From the NCBI GenBank assembly GCA_963666945.2, contig CAXXRT010000021.1, positions 1 through 49,519 of the forward strand: a stretch of 49,519 nucleotides of DNA, written 5' to 3'. The notes beneath the pieces are model-generated. The model ran no database searches and was not told the origin of the DNA. It saw nothing but the letters and a program-made list of their open reading frames with translations. The position numbers and the translations under genes are program-made. Below, piece after piece: positions 37,292-45,651 of this stretch (positions are counted from its first letter, which is position 1; every line of letters starts with the position of its first letter). Source of the DNA: G963666945 sp963666945. GTDB lineage: Bacteria; Bacteroidota; Bacteroidia; Bacteroidales; Marinifilaceae.

Positions 37292-39538
37292 ATGCGAGGA
37301 CGCATCCATCATTATTCCTTGCCGCGCTCCGAACCGTTTTTTGGTGCGCCCGTCCGCGTGCATTTCGTGTCGCGGCTTGTCTTCATCCTTGGCCTGCTTG
37401 GCCTTCTATCTCTTTCTGCCTGTACCGAAACCATCGACTATCCCATCCGTTCTTCCGGGGACTCGGACACGCTGATCGAGACCTGCCCGCCGGCGGTACG
37501 GCCTTCCTGCTCGGATACCTTGGATGACGGTGAAACCGAGTGCAACGAAGACGCCCTTGTGCTCTGCCAAGTCACCTGGATGCCTGCTCCGATCTGCCGC
37601 TTCACGGCTCAGACGATCACGTTGAACCCCTGCTTGGATGGTTGCGAACAGGTGGAGCCGGGCTTGGCCCAATGTGTCGGCATACCCTTGGAAGACGGTG
37701 ACGGAGAGGAGATTCAAGAGGACGAGGAACCCGATAAATGGCCGGAAACGGTACCGATCTGTTCCAAACCCAATCAATCCGGATGGTGCTGGGAAATGCC
37801 GCTCCCCGCCGGGGGAACCCTGCGGGCCGTTGCCGTTCGCGGTAAGGAAACCTGGTTCGCCGGTGTGAGCGGTTTGTACCGGTATGAAGATGGAGAACTG
37901 CTCAACGAAGAAGGGGGGCCGGTGGCCTTGGACCTTCAGGCGCTTTGGCTGGACCCCGGTGGAGAGGGTGTATTGGCGGTGGGGCGTGAAAACGGTATTT
38001 ATTGGAACGAGGGTTCAGGGTGGAACAGTCGTTCCACCGCCGGTGGCCCCACCTTGCGCGGAATTTCCGCAACCAACATTTCGGACCTCTGGATCACCGG
38101 CGACGAACAGACCAGCTTTCATCCGATGGAAGACCCCTTGGTGATGGACGTGGTTCCCGACGCTATCGTCCATTTGGGTCAGAACTGCCTGCCCGATGTG
38201 AACGAGGGCTTCGTCATTGCCGATAAATCCGCTCTCTGGTCCGTCACCCTGGATGGGTGGGAGAGATTGGAAGAGGGTTTCGCCTTGAACGATCTGTGGT
38301 GCAAAGACGCATCGGACGTGTTTTACCTGGAAGGTTCCTCCATCTGGCGTAGGCGCACAGGGTTCGACAAGGAGGCGCTCTTGGCCCAGTCTTCGAACTG
38401 GAATGCCATTGCGGGGAAAGGTCAGCGGGTTTGGGTGGTCGGCAACAACGGCTGGACGGCCCACGCGGACATCCTTCCTTCGCAAACGCCAAGTTGGATT
38501 TTGAACCGTCCTCCGGCCGTGGATTTCCAGAACTTCCAACTGTACGATGTCGCCCTGAGTTCGGCGGGCGATGTGGCTTGGGCGGTGGGAACCGGCGGTT
38601 CCATTTTCCGTTACGATGGCCAAACCCGTTGGAAGAGCATCGTCAAAACGCCGCAACATCCGTGGCGCTCGGTTTCCGTGCTTCCCGATCAACGAGCCTT
38701 CCTGGTCGGTCGCCAGGGCGTCGTCGCCGATTTCGCCCGTGGGAATTGGACCGTTCAGACCGGTTTCGAGGGTTCCTCCGGCGAGGATTTCGTCCATGTG
38801 TTGGCCTTGGATGAAAACACCGCCTTCGCCGTGACCTCCTCCATTCTCTACGCTTATGATGGCAAGACTTGGTCGGCCGCCACCGATGCGCCGGACCCCG
38901 GTGCGGCGGGCTGGTTGAAGCTTTTGCGCTATCCGGGCTTGGACCCCGACCCGCGATCCGGCGGGCGAAACATTCTGATGCTCGCCGATGTGCAAGGTCG
39001 GGTTTGGCACCATCTCAACGGACAATGGGAAATCTTCGCCACGGCATCGTTTCAGCTTACGGATGTTTGGATGACGCCGGGCCGGACGCTTTGGGCTGCC
39101 GGGGATTGCCGCAGTTGTCTGACCCGCTACGAGAAGGACCAATGGACAAACCTGAACGTGCCGGACGCCGGATTCCAGGTCATTACGGGAAGCACGACCC
39201 ATCCCAGCCTGATCTACGTTGTGACCACGGACTCGCTGTGGCGGTTCAACGGCAAGTGGTTCGCCAAGGCCGAGGACATCAGCTTTCAGGGGGACAAGGT
39301 TATCGCCTGGGCCGGGACGCGAGATCTGCTTACGATCATCGTCAGTCGCTTTGAAGGTTTGACCACGGCCTACGAACACAACGACGGCTTGTGGCATGTT
39401 TCCCCGCTGCCGGCGGATGGTCTGTGGTACGGGATCGACGGCGGAACCATTGCCCAAAGCGACGGCTCAGACCTTCTGGACTTGCGTTTGGTCGGCGAGC
39501 ATGGGGTGCTGCGTCGGTTCGAGATCATCAACCGATAG
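37292..39538 (+). CDS. Large lipoprotein with a beta-propeller-like domain
   Basis: 748 residues. Signal peptide with lipobox LSLSAC (Cys44 from the first ATG). The N region is long, so a later start (GTG near 37352) is possible. After the anchor come a Cys-rich segment (CPPAVRPSCSD, CNEDALVLC, CLDGC), an acidic linker, and about 580 residues of repeated blades with W/G-rich motifs such as LRAVAVRGKETWFAGVSG, DLWITG, VWVVGNNG and VAWAVGTGG, each about 45-60 residues long. These resemble seven- or eight-bladed propellers of the Ycf48 or YVTN style. It is 52 bp after the anti-sigma gene and 18 bp before ispG, so it is part of the same operon. Ligand unknown; placement suggests an envelope sensor or assembly factor. 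Confidence 0.7.
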   Translation: MRGRIHHYSLPRSEPFFGAPVRVHFVSRLVFILGLLGLLSLSACTETIDYPIRSSGDSDTLIETCPPAVRPSCSDTLDDGETECNEDALVLCQVTWMPAPICRFTAQTITLNPCLDGCEQVEPGLAQCVGIPLEDGDGEEIQEDEEPDKWPETVPICSKPNQSGWCWEMPLPAGGTLRAVAVRGKETWFAGVSGLYRYEDGELLNEEGGPVALDLQALWLDPGGEGVLAVGRENGIYWNEGSGWNSRSTAGGPTLRGISATNISDLWITGDEQTSFHPMEDPLVMDVVPDAIVHLGQNCLPDVNEGFVIADKSALWSVTLDGWERLEEGFALNDLWCKDASDVFYLEGSSIWRRRTGFDKEALLAQSSNWNAIAGKGQRVWVVGNNGWTAHADILPSQTPSWILNRPPAVDFQNFQLYDVALSSAGDVAWAVGTGGSIFRYDGQTRWKSIVKTPQHPWRSVSVLPDQRAFLVGRQGVVADFARGNWTVQTGFEGSSGEDFVHVLALDENTAFAVTSSILYAYDGKTWSAATDAPDPGAAGWLKLLRYPGLDPDPRSGGRNILMLADVQGRVWHHLNGQWEIFATASFQLTDVWMTPGRTLWAAGDCRSCLTRYEKDQWTNLNVPDAGFQVITGSTTHPSLIYVVTTDSLWRFNGKWFAKAEDISFQGDKVIAWAGTRDLLTIIVSRFEGLTTAYEHNDGLWHVSPLPADGLWYGIDGGTIAQSDGSDLLDLRLVGEHGVLRRFEIINR

Positions 39539-39556
39539 CCGAAGGGTGTATTCCCA

Positions 39557-40633
39557 ATGGCGGAAGGGGATTTCATGCAACGTCGTCCAAGTCGCCGGGT
39601 TCAGGTGGGTGCCATCGCCGTCGGGGACGGCGCACCGATTTCCGTACAAAGTATGTGTACCACGGACCCGTCGGATGCGAACGCGACCTTGCGGCAGATT
39701 CATGCCCTGCACCAAGCCGGTTGCGACATCGTGCGCGTGGCCGTACCCAACCGCAAGGCGTTGAACCCGCTGGCCGAGATCGTGCGCGAGGCACCGCTTC
39801 CCGTGGTGGCGGACATTCACTTCCAGGCGGATCTTGCCTTGGCGGCTCTGGATGCCGGGGTTCACGGTCTGCGCCTCAATCCGGGGAACCTCGACCTTCC
39901 CGCAAGGCTCGTCGAAATTGTGGAGCGTGCCCGACCGCGCCGCGTGCCCATCCGTATCGGCATCAACGGCGGTTCCCTGGAGCCGGAGCTGCTGCGCAAA
40001 TACGGTGGTCCGACGGCCCAGGCGATGGTGGAAAGCGCCCTGCGGCATGTGCGTTTGCTGGAGGACTTGCGCTATCCCTACGTCAAGGTGTCGCTAAAGT
40101 CCAGCGATCCGGCCATTACATTGGCCGCCAACCGCGCTTTCGCTACGTGCTGCGATATTCCTCTCCATCTCGGCTTGACCGAAGCCGGCCCGGCGCTATC
40201 CGGCACGGCGCGTAGCGTGGCCGTTTTATCCGCATTGCTTTCCGAGGGTATCGGCGACACGGTGCGCATCTCCCTTTCCGCCGATCCGCTTACCGAAGTG
40301 CGCACGGCTTCGGAGATGCTCGCCGCGCTGGGTTTGCGCAAACCCCGCCTGCGGGTGATTGCCTGCCCGACTTGCGGGCGCACCCAATACCCGGAACTGT
40401 TTCGTTTGGCCGAGGACGCGGAACGGGCTCTTTCCCACGTGGAAGAACCCTTGACGGTGGCGGTCATGGGTTGCGTGGTCAACGGACCCGGTGAGGCGTC
40501 GGGCGCGGATGTCGCCCTGGTGCTGGCCGAAAGCTTCGGGGATTTGTACGTTCAAGGGGCCTACGTTCGCCGTGTCGAAGAGCGCGACTTCCTTCCGGCC
40601 TTGCTCCAAGCCGTGGAAGGGCTTCTGAAATAG
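39557..40633 (+). CDS. ispG: 4-hydroxy-3-methylbut-2-enyl diphosphate synthase (flavodoxin/ferredoxin)
   Basis: The MEP-pathway enzyme that turns MEcPP into HMBPP, using a [4Fe-4S] cluster. 358 residues, the bacterial short form. The N-terminal TIM barrel has VQVGAIAVGDGAPISVQSM, VADIHFQADLAL and LRLNPGN; the C-terminal cluster domain has CPTCGR and GCVVNGPGE, giving three Cys and one Glu ligand in the spacing known from E. coli. It begins 18 bp after the propeller lipoprotein stop and so sits last in an ECF sigma operon, an unexpected place for an essential isoprenoid gene. No other MEP gene is in the window. No clear terminator follows; 197 bp separate it from hutU. Confidence 0.95.
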   Translation: MAEGDFMQRRPSRRVQVGAIAVGDGAPISVQSMCTTDPSDANATLRQIHALHQAGCDIVRVAVPNRKALNPLAEIVREAPLPVVADIHFQADLALAALDAGVHGLRLNPGNLDLPARLVEIVERARPRRVPIRIGINGGSLEPELLRKYGGPTAQAMVESALRHVRLLEDLRYPYVKVSLKSSDPAITLAANRAFATCCDIPLHLGLTEAGPALSGTARSVAVLSALLSEGIGDTVRISLSADPLTEVRTASEMLAALGLRKPRLRVIACPTCGRTQYPELFRLAEDAERALSHVEEPLTVAVMGCVVNGPGEASGADVALVLAESFGDLYVQGAYVRRVEERDFLPALLQAVEGLLK

Positions 40634-40830
40634 CGTCTCCGCGCACAAGGGCTTGTCTTCCGATCCGTCTCGAATTCCGGCGAAAGATTTCTCCATCCCA
40701 CCCTATCGAAAACTTGCCAAATACCGCAACGGGTGCTTGAATACGTCTCGGCTGCCATCGTGTTTTTTCGGCCATATCATCCGTATCATTCCCTCAAGGG
40801 CTCCCCTTGACTTGCATAAGGAGAACGTTC

Positions 40831-42489
40831 ATGGACCTGACCAAGATCAAAGCGCCGCGTGGGACCGAGCTTTCCTGTAAGGGCTGGCTTCAGGAAGCCG
40901 CGTACCGCATGATTCAAAACAACCTGGACGCCGAGGTGGCCGAGAAGCCGGAAGAGTTGATCGTCTACGGCGGTTGCGGCAAGGCGGCACGCAATGTGGA
41001 AGCCTATCAGGAAATCCTTGCTTCGCTGAAGAAATTGAACGACGACGAAACGCTGATCGTGCAGTCCGGCAAGCCCGTGGGCGTTCACAAAAGCCATCCC
41101 GGCGCACCACGGGTGTTGATCGCCAACGCCAACTTGGTCGGCCACTGGGCCACGTGGGACTACTTCCGGGAGTTGGAAAAGAAGGGCCTGATGATGTTCG
41201 GGCAGATGACGGCGGGAAGCTGGATCTACATCGGCACCCAGGGCATTTTGCAAGGCACCTATGAAACCTTCATTGCGGCGGCCAAGAAGCATTACAACCA
41301 GGACACCACGGAAGGCTTGCTGATGGTCACCGCCGGTCTGGGCGGCATGGGCGGTGCCCAACCGCTGGCCATGACGATGGGCGGCGGCGTGGCTCTGTGC
41401 ATCGAAGTGGACCCGGCCCGTGTGCAACGGCGCATCGACCATCGGTATTTGGACAAACAAACCGCAAGCCTGGACGAAGCCCTGGCTTGGTGCCTGGAAG
41501 CCAAGAAGAACAAGCAAGCCTTGAGCGTGGGGCTGGTCGGCAACGCGGCGGACCTGATTCCGGAACTGGCCAAGCGAGATGTGGCCATCGACCTGCTGAC
41601 CGACCAAACCAGTTCCCACGATCTGCTTAAGGGCTACGTGCCCAACGGCATGAGCTACGAAGACGCCCTGGCCCTGCGCGAGCGCGACCCCAAACGTTAT
41701 GTAGAGCTTTCCACCAAGGCGTGTGTGACCCATTTGAAGGCGATGCTGGACATTCAGAAGAAGGGCATTCCCACCTTCGACTACGGCAACAATATCCGCC
41801 AAGTGGCGCTGGAAAACGGCGTGGAAAACGCCTTCGATTTCCCCGGCTTCGTTCCTGCTTACATTCGCGGCCTGTTCTGTGAGGGCAAAGGGCCGTTCCG
41901 CTGGGTGGCGCTGAGCGGCGACCCGGAGGACATTTACACCACCGACCGCGAACTGATGAAGCTCTTCCCGGAAAACGAATCCTTAAAGCGCTGGCTGACG
42001 ATGGCCCAGGAGAAAGTGCATTTTCAAGGGCTGCCCTCACGCATTTGCTGGCTGGGCTACGGCGAGCGGGCCAAGGCCGGAAAGCTGTTCAATGATCTGG
42101 TTGCCAGCGGCAAGGTCAAGGCTCCCATCGTCATCGGACGCGACCACCTGGACAGCGGCTCCGTGGCCAGCCCGAACCGGGAAACCGAGGCGATGAAAGA
42201 CGGCTCCGACGCCGTGGCCGATTGGCCGATCCTGAACGCCTTGATGAACGCGGTGAACGGAGCCACCTGGGTCAGTTTCCACCACGGCGGCGGCGTGGGG
42301 ATCGGCTACGCGCTCCATGCCGGTGTGGTGATCGTCGCCGACGGCACCAAAGAAAGCGAAGAAAAGCTGCTGCGCGTGCTGACCAGCGACCCGGCCAGCG
42401 GCGTGATGCGCCACGCCGACGCGGGTTATGAAGAAGCGCTTGACGTGGCCAAGGAACGCGGCGTGAAGATTCCCGGCAAGACTTGGTAA
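40831..42489 (+). CDS. hutU: Urocanate hydratase
   Basis: Second step of histidine breakdown: hydrates urocanate to 4-imidazolone-5-propionate with tightly bound NAD. 552 residues from the ATG at 40831, preceded by AAGGAG; an upstream frame to 40807 lacks that support. Seen: VYGGCGKAARN, VQSGKPVGVHKSHPGAPRVL, TAGSWIYIGTQGILQGTYE, the NAD-binding GLGGMGGAQPLAM, the Cys segment GLFCEGKGPFRW, and HHGGGVGIGYALHAG. hutH, hutI and hutG are absent here, so the pathway is dispersed or incomplete. A strong terminator follows. Confidence 0.96.
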   Translation: MDLTKIKAPRGTELSCKGWLQEAAYRMIQNNLDAEVAEKPEELIVYGGCGKAARNVEAYQEILASLKKLNDDETLIVQSGKPVGVHKSHPGAPRVLIANANLVGHWATWDYFRELEKKGLMMFGQMTAGSWIYIGTQGILQGTYETFIAAAKKHYNQDTTEGLLMVTAGLGGMGGAQPLAMTMGGGVALCIEVDPARVQRRIDHRYLDKQTASLDEALAWCLEAKKNKQALSVGLVGNAADLIPELAKRDVAIDLLTDQTSSHDLLKGYVPNGMSYEDALALRERDPKRYVELSTKACVTHLKAMLDIQKKGIPTFDYGNNIRQVALENGVENAFDFPGFVPAYIRGLFCEGKGPFRWVALSGDPEDIYTTDRELMKLFPENESLKRWLTMAQEKVHFQGLPSRICWLGYGERAKAGKLFNDLVASGKVKAPIVIGRDHLDSGSVASPNRETEAMKDGSDAVADWPILNALMNAVNGATWVSFHHGGGVGIGYALHAGVVIVADGTKESEEKLLRVLTSDPASGVMRHADAGYEEALDVAKERGVKIPGKTW

Positions 42490-42519
42490 AGAAAACGGAA
42501 GAGCAACGGAAATCCAGTC

Positions 42520-42548
42520 ACCGACCCGCCGGCGCGGGTCGGTCGTTT
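42520..42548 (+). terminator. Terminator of hutU
   Basis: Perfect 10-bp stem ACCGACCCGC-CGGC-GCGGGTCGGT followed by CGTTTT. Confidence 0.9.
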
Positions 42549-42561
42549 TCGGGAGGGCGCG

Positions 42562-42930
42562 ATGAGGCGAAAGGGAAGGTTGCACGGCTTGACAGCTTGG
42601 GTGACGTTGGCGGTGTTCTTCTTCCTGACGGGCTGCGAGACCGTGTCGCGGGATTGTTGCGGCTGTTTGGAAAAGAGCCACTGCGTGGTGAAGGACACCG
42701 GAGCCTGTGACTCGGACAAGAACCCCTGTCAATTGCCGGAAGAGGAGGAGGATTCCTGGCCCGACGATTCCGACGATGACGGCAACGCCGTTGATGGAAT
42801 TCTCGGCTTGGCAAGCCTGTTTTGCTATATGTTTCACGAGCCCACTCTTACGGCACGCTACCAATGTGCCAAAGAGAACAATTGCCTGGACGATTGCAAG
42901 CCGGATCATGGTTATATCGAGTGGAAATGA
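42562..42930 (+). CDS. Small Cys-rich lipoprotein
   Basis: 122 residues. The ATG at 42562 follows GGGAGGG. Signal peptide with lipobox FFLTGC, then a dense Cys cluster (CCGCLEKSHC, CDSDKNPC), an acidic linker (PEEEEDSWPDDSDDDG), and a C-terminal part with more cysteines (CYMF, CAKENNCLDDC). The linker and Cys style match the proteins at 20144 and 44442. Disulfide-bonded surface or periplasmic protein; function unknown. It starts just after the hutU terminator, so expression needs a promoter inside that short gap or read-through. Confidence 0.7.
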   Translation: MRRKGRLHGLTAWVTLAVFFFLTGCETVSRDCCGCLEKSHCVVKDTGACDSDKNPCQLPEEEEDSWPDDSDDDGNAVDGILGLASLFCYMFHEPTLTARYQCAKENNCLDDCKPDHGYIEWK

Positions 42931-43085
42931 GTGAGACTCCTCGATTCGGTCAGAACTTGCCGTTTTTTCGAAAGCATGGCATAGAAGGAGCCAAGCCCAC
43001 AGAGAGCCGGGCAAGGGGACGCAAGGACTCTTGTTGCGGCACGCGACCTTCGTAACGGGGACCGTGGATCTTGAATAGGTACGTC

Positions 43086-44183
43086 ATGCGCAATCTTTTT
43101 CCCAATTTTCATCCGTACAACGTGTTGGTGGTGCGCCTGGGTTCCCTGGGGGATTTGCTGCACACCCTCCCCGCCGTGCAAGCCCTGCAACGCCGTTTTC
43201 CTAAAACCCGGTTTCATTGGGCGGTGGACGACCGCCATGCCCGGCTTCTGGAGATGGTGCCCGACCTGGACGAACTGGAGGTCTTCGAGCGCAAGCGCGT
43301 AGAGCCGATGTTCTTCTCTCTGGCCCAGTTCTGGAAGGGCGTCGGCGCAGTGCGGGACTTCATCCGGCGGCTTCGCGCCCGTCGCTTCGTCGTCAGCGTC
43401 GATTTCCACGCCCGTTTCCGTTCCGGCGTGTTTTCCCTCTTCAGCGGCGCACGTCTGCGCTTGGGGTATCGGACCTTGAGTGAAGGGAACTACCTCTTCA
43501 ACAACGTGCATGTTTCCATGCCCAACGGTCATGCCATCGAACGCCACATGGCTTTGGCCGCCGCCTGCGGCGCGGACGCGACGATGCAACGCCCGCGCTT
43601 GATCGTACCCAACGCAGCGCTGGCCGACGTGGACCGCTTCCTTGCCGAGCACAGCCTTTCCGACAAACCTTTTGTGTTCGTCCACCCGAAAACATCCACC
43701 GGTGTCAAGGAATGGCCCTTGGAACATTGGGCCGCTCTGATGCAAGGGCTGATGGAGCGCCACGGCCTGGCCTGCATCGTCGGGCACGGCCCCGGCGAGC
43801 GGGAAGCGTTGGAAGACCTGTTACGCCAGGTTCCGCAGGCCGTGCTTGCTCCCGAACCGGACCTTCACGGCTTGGCCGCGCTATGCAAACGGGCGCGGTT
43901 GGTGGTGGCTCCGGATACCGGGCCCTTGCACGTCGCGGCGGCCCTCGGAACGCCTGTCGTCGGGTTGTACGGTCCGACGAGCCCCGACCGCTACGGCCCT
44001 TATTGGGAGCCCTGCCGCGTGGTGGACGCCGGAGCGGGTTGTCCCGATCGTACTCGTTGCTACAAAAAGCGGCATACGGAGGACGCCACGTGCGACTGCC
44101 TCAAGAAACTGGCCCCGGATGTCGTCTTGGCCGCTTGCAACGAGTTGCTTTCCCAGGGCGAAACATCGCATCCAACCACGTAA
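43086..44183 (+). CDS. Glycosyltransferase family 9, heptosyltransferase-like
   Basis: 365 residues from the ATG at 43086 (a TTG at 43071 is the other option; neither has a strong RBS). GT9 enzymes of the WaaC/WaaF type add ADP-heptose to the inner core of lipopolysaccharide at the inner membrane. Two Rossmann-type halves: the N-terminal VLVVRLGSLGDLLHTLPAVQ is the acceptor-side signature; the C-terminal VFVHPKTSTGVKEWPLEHWA and VVAPDTGPLHVAAALGTPVV form the nucleotide-heptose site (DTGPLH). A Cys-rich tail (CPDRTRCYKKRHTEDATCDC) is typical of the family. No other LPS gene is adjacent. Confidence 0.9.
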   Translation: MRNLFPNFHPYNVLVVRLGSLGDLLHTLPAVQALQRRFPKTRFHWAVDDRHARLLEMVPDLDELEVFERKRVEPMFFSLAQFWKGVGAVRDFIRRLRARRFVVSVDFHARFRSGVFSLFSGARLRLGYRTLSEGNYLFNNVHVSMPNGHAIERHMALAAACGADATMQRPRLIVPNAALADVDRFLAEHSLSDKPFVFVHPKTSTGVKEWPLEHWAALMQGLMERHGLACIVGHGPGEREALEDLLRQVPQAVLAPEPDLHGLAALCKRARLVVAPDTGPLHVAAALGTPVVGLYGPTSPDRYGPYWEPCRVVDAGAGCPDRTRCYKKRHTEDATCDCLKKLAPDVVLAACNELLSQGETSHPTT

Positions 44184-44441
44184 ACCTTCTTCAACCTGAG
44201 GCCTCAAGCGTTGAGCAAGGACTTACAGCTTGGCCTCTTCTTCCCGCGTCTGTCTCGAAAAGTCTGGTATTGGTTCGGGAAATCCGCTAGACTCACGGCG
44301 TGTTCCGGATGATCGTAACCCGATTCGCAAGTAACGAGGGGGAACCTTCGTTCGTGGGATCGCTTGGTTTCTCGACCGCCGATCGGTCAAGACGCAAAAA
44401 CGACGAGGCAGGCGGGTCCATCCTGTACAAGGGGTTTCGAC

Positions 44442-45155
44442 ATGCGTTTCCAAATTCGACACGGCTTGCTTTTACTGCTGGTTGCCTTTTCGGTACTTCC
44501 AGCCGGGATGAGCGGCTGTCATGGGCTTGCGGACATCATCATCAGCGCCCCTTGCTTGGTGAACGACCAATGCCTGGAAGGCCGGGTGTGTCGCCACAAC
44601 ACCTGTGTGGAGTCCTGGGAGTATTCACCCTGCCGCGTGGACTCGGACTGCCGCCAAGGGGCCGTCGATGCCCAGGGGCGCGTCGTGGGTTTGGTTTGCC
44701 GGTATGAGGAATGCGTTCGCGTGGTGGACCTTTCCGGCGGCGCGGAGGAACCGGTAGCCCTAAGCCCCGGAGCCTACGAACTGCGCTGGGATGAGCGTGG
44801 GAGCGCCACCCCTTGGGGCATGAGCCTGGACCGCCACGGCCTGTTGACCTTGGATGCCACCGACGAAGAACGCACCTGCCAAACGGAGCTTTCCGTACAA
44901 GACTATCTTTCGTTGACGGAGTTGGTCTCCGCCTTGGATCTGTTATCCATTAACGGCGACTTGGCCCCGGAGGCCGACCCGACCTGCGAGGAATCCGTCT
45001 GGATCCCCGTGACCCTTTTTACCGCGACGCAGGACGAGACCGTCTGGAACGAACATCGGTTTCGTTTCTGCCATCTGGCTTGGTCCGAAAGTGACGGACT
45101 GATCGCCCTGCGCCAAACCTTGTTGCATCTTGCAGACTACGAAGCGTGCCTGTAA
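44442..45155 (+). CDS. Cys-rich lipoprotein
   Basis: 237 residues from the ATG at 44442, which follows AAGGGG; an upstream frame to 44364 is unlikely. Signal peptide MRFQIRHGLLLLLVAFSVLP with probable lipobox GMSGC. The mature N terminus has the CLVNDQCLEGRVCRHNTCV pattern (C-x4-5-C-x5-C-x4-C), a small disulfide knot common in Myxococcota-type surface proteins, then a second CRVDSDC...CRYEEC. The rest (about 100-237) looks like a beta-rich domain with two further Cys pairs. Function unknown. The DUF3467 gene follows at 30 bp, so an operon is likely. The 258 bp before it show only a short palindrome, TGAGGCCTCA. Confidence 0.7.
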   Translation: MRFQIRHGLLLLLVAFSVLPAGMSGCHGLADIIISAPCLVNDQCLEGRVCRHNTCVESWEYSPCRVDSDCRQGAVDAQGRVVGLVCRYEECVRVVDLSGGAEEPVALSPGAYELRWDERGSATPWGMSLDRHGLLTLDATDEERTCQTELSVQDYLSLTELVSALDLLSINGDLAPEADPTCEESVWIPVTLFTATQDETVWNEHRFRFCHLAWSESDGLIALRQTLLHLADYEACL

Positions 45156-45185
45156 GGGGCGCTTCCACAAAAGAAGGACCGAACC

Positions 45186-45512
45186 ATGAACGACCCCAAA
45201 AACCCCGCGAACCCGCCACGTCAATCCGTGAAACTGGAAATCAAAACCGACGAGTCCGTAGCCGGCGGCATCTATTCCAACTTCATGATCGTGCATTCCA
45301 CCGAAAGCGAATTCACGCTGGATTTCATGTACCTGTTGCCCCAGGCTCCCCAAGCGACGGTGCGTAGCCGGGTGATCCTCTCCCCGCTTCAGGCCAAGCG
45401 CCTGCACCAACTTCTAGGCCAACAAGTGGCGCGGTTCGAGAAATCCTTCGGAGAGATCCGCGTTCCCCAACGACCGCCGGTTCCCGACACGGGCGACCCA
45501 TCGTTGAACTGA
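45186..45512 (+). CDS. DUF3467 family protein
   Basis: 108 residues. It matches the DUF3467 (PF11950) pattern: VAGGIYSNFMIVHSTESEFTLD, then SRVILSPLQAKRLHQLLGQQ and FEKSFGEI. Members are short cytoplasmic proteins of unknown function, frequent in Deltaproteobacteria, Bacteroidetes and Planctomycetes. The ATG at 45186 follows AAGGA. Its place between a lipoprotein and an NtrC-type regulator gives no firm clue. Confidence 0.85.
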   Translation: MNDPKNPANPPRQSVKLEIKTDESVAGGIYSNFMIVHSTESEFTLDFMYLLPQAPQATVRSRVILSPLQAKRLHQLLGQQVARFEKSFGEIRVPQRPPVPDTGDPSLN

Positions 45513-45577
45513 GGTTTTTTCGGCAAAAGACACCTCGTTTTTTCCCAAGGAACAACGGGGAGACCGGGAAGCAACGA

Positions 45578-45613
45578 AACCGCCTGGGGCGCTCCCCGCC
45601 TGAGGCGGCGGTT
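45578..45613 (+). promoter_or_regulatory. Nested hairpin in the leader of the response-regulator gene
   Basis: AACCGCC (45578-45584)/GGCGGTT (45607-45613) encloses GGGG-CGCT-CCCC (45586-45597). It lies 38 bases before the GTG start and could be a 5' regulatory fold or another member of the intergenic hairpin group. Confidence 0.35.
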
Positions 45614-45651
45614 CCATCGGGCCGAACTTCGGAGCCAACAAGGACGAGACC

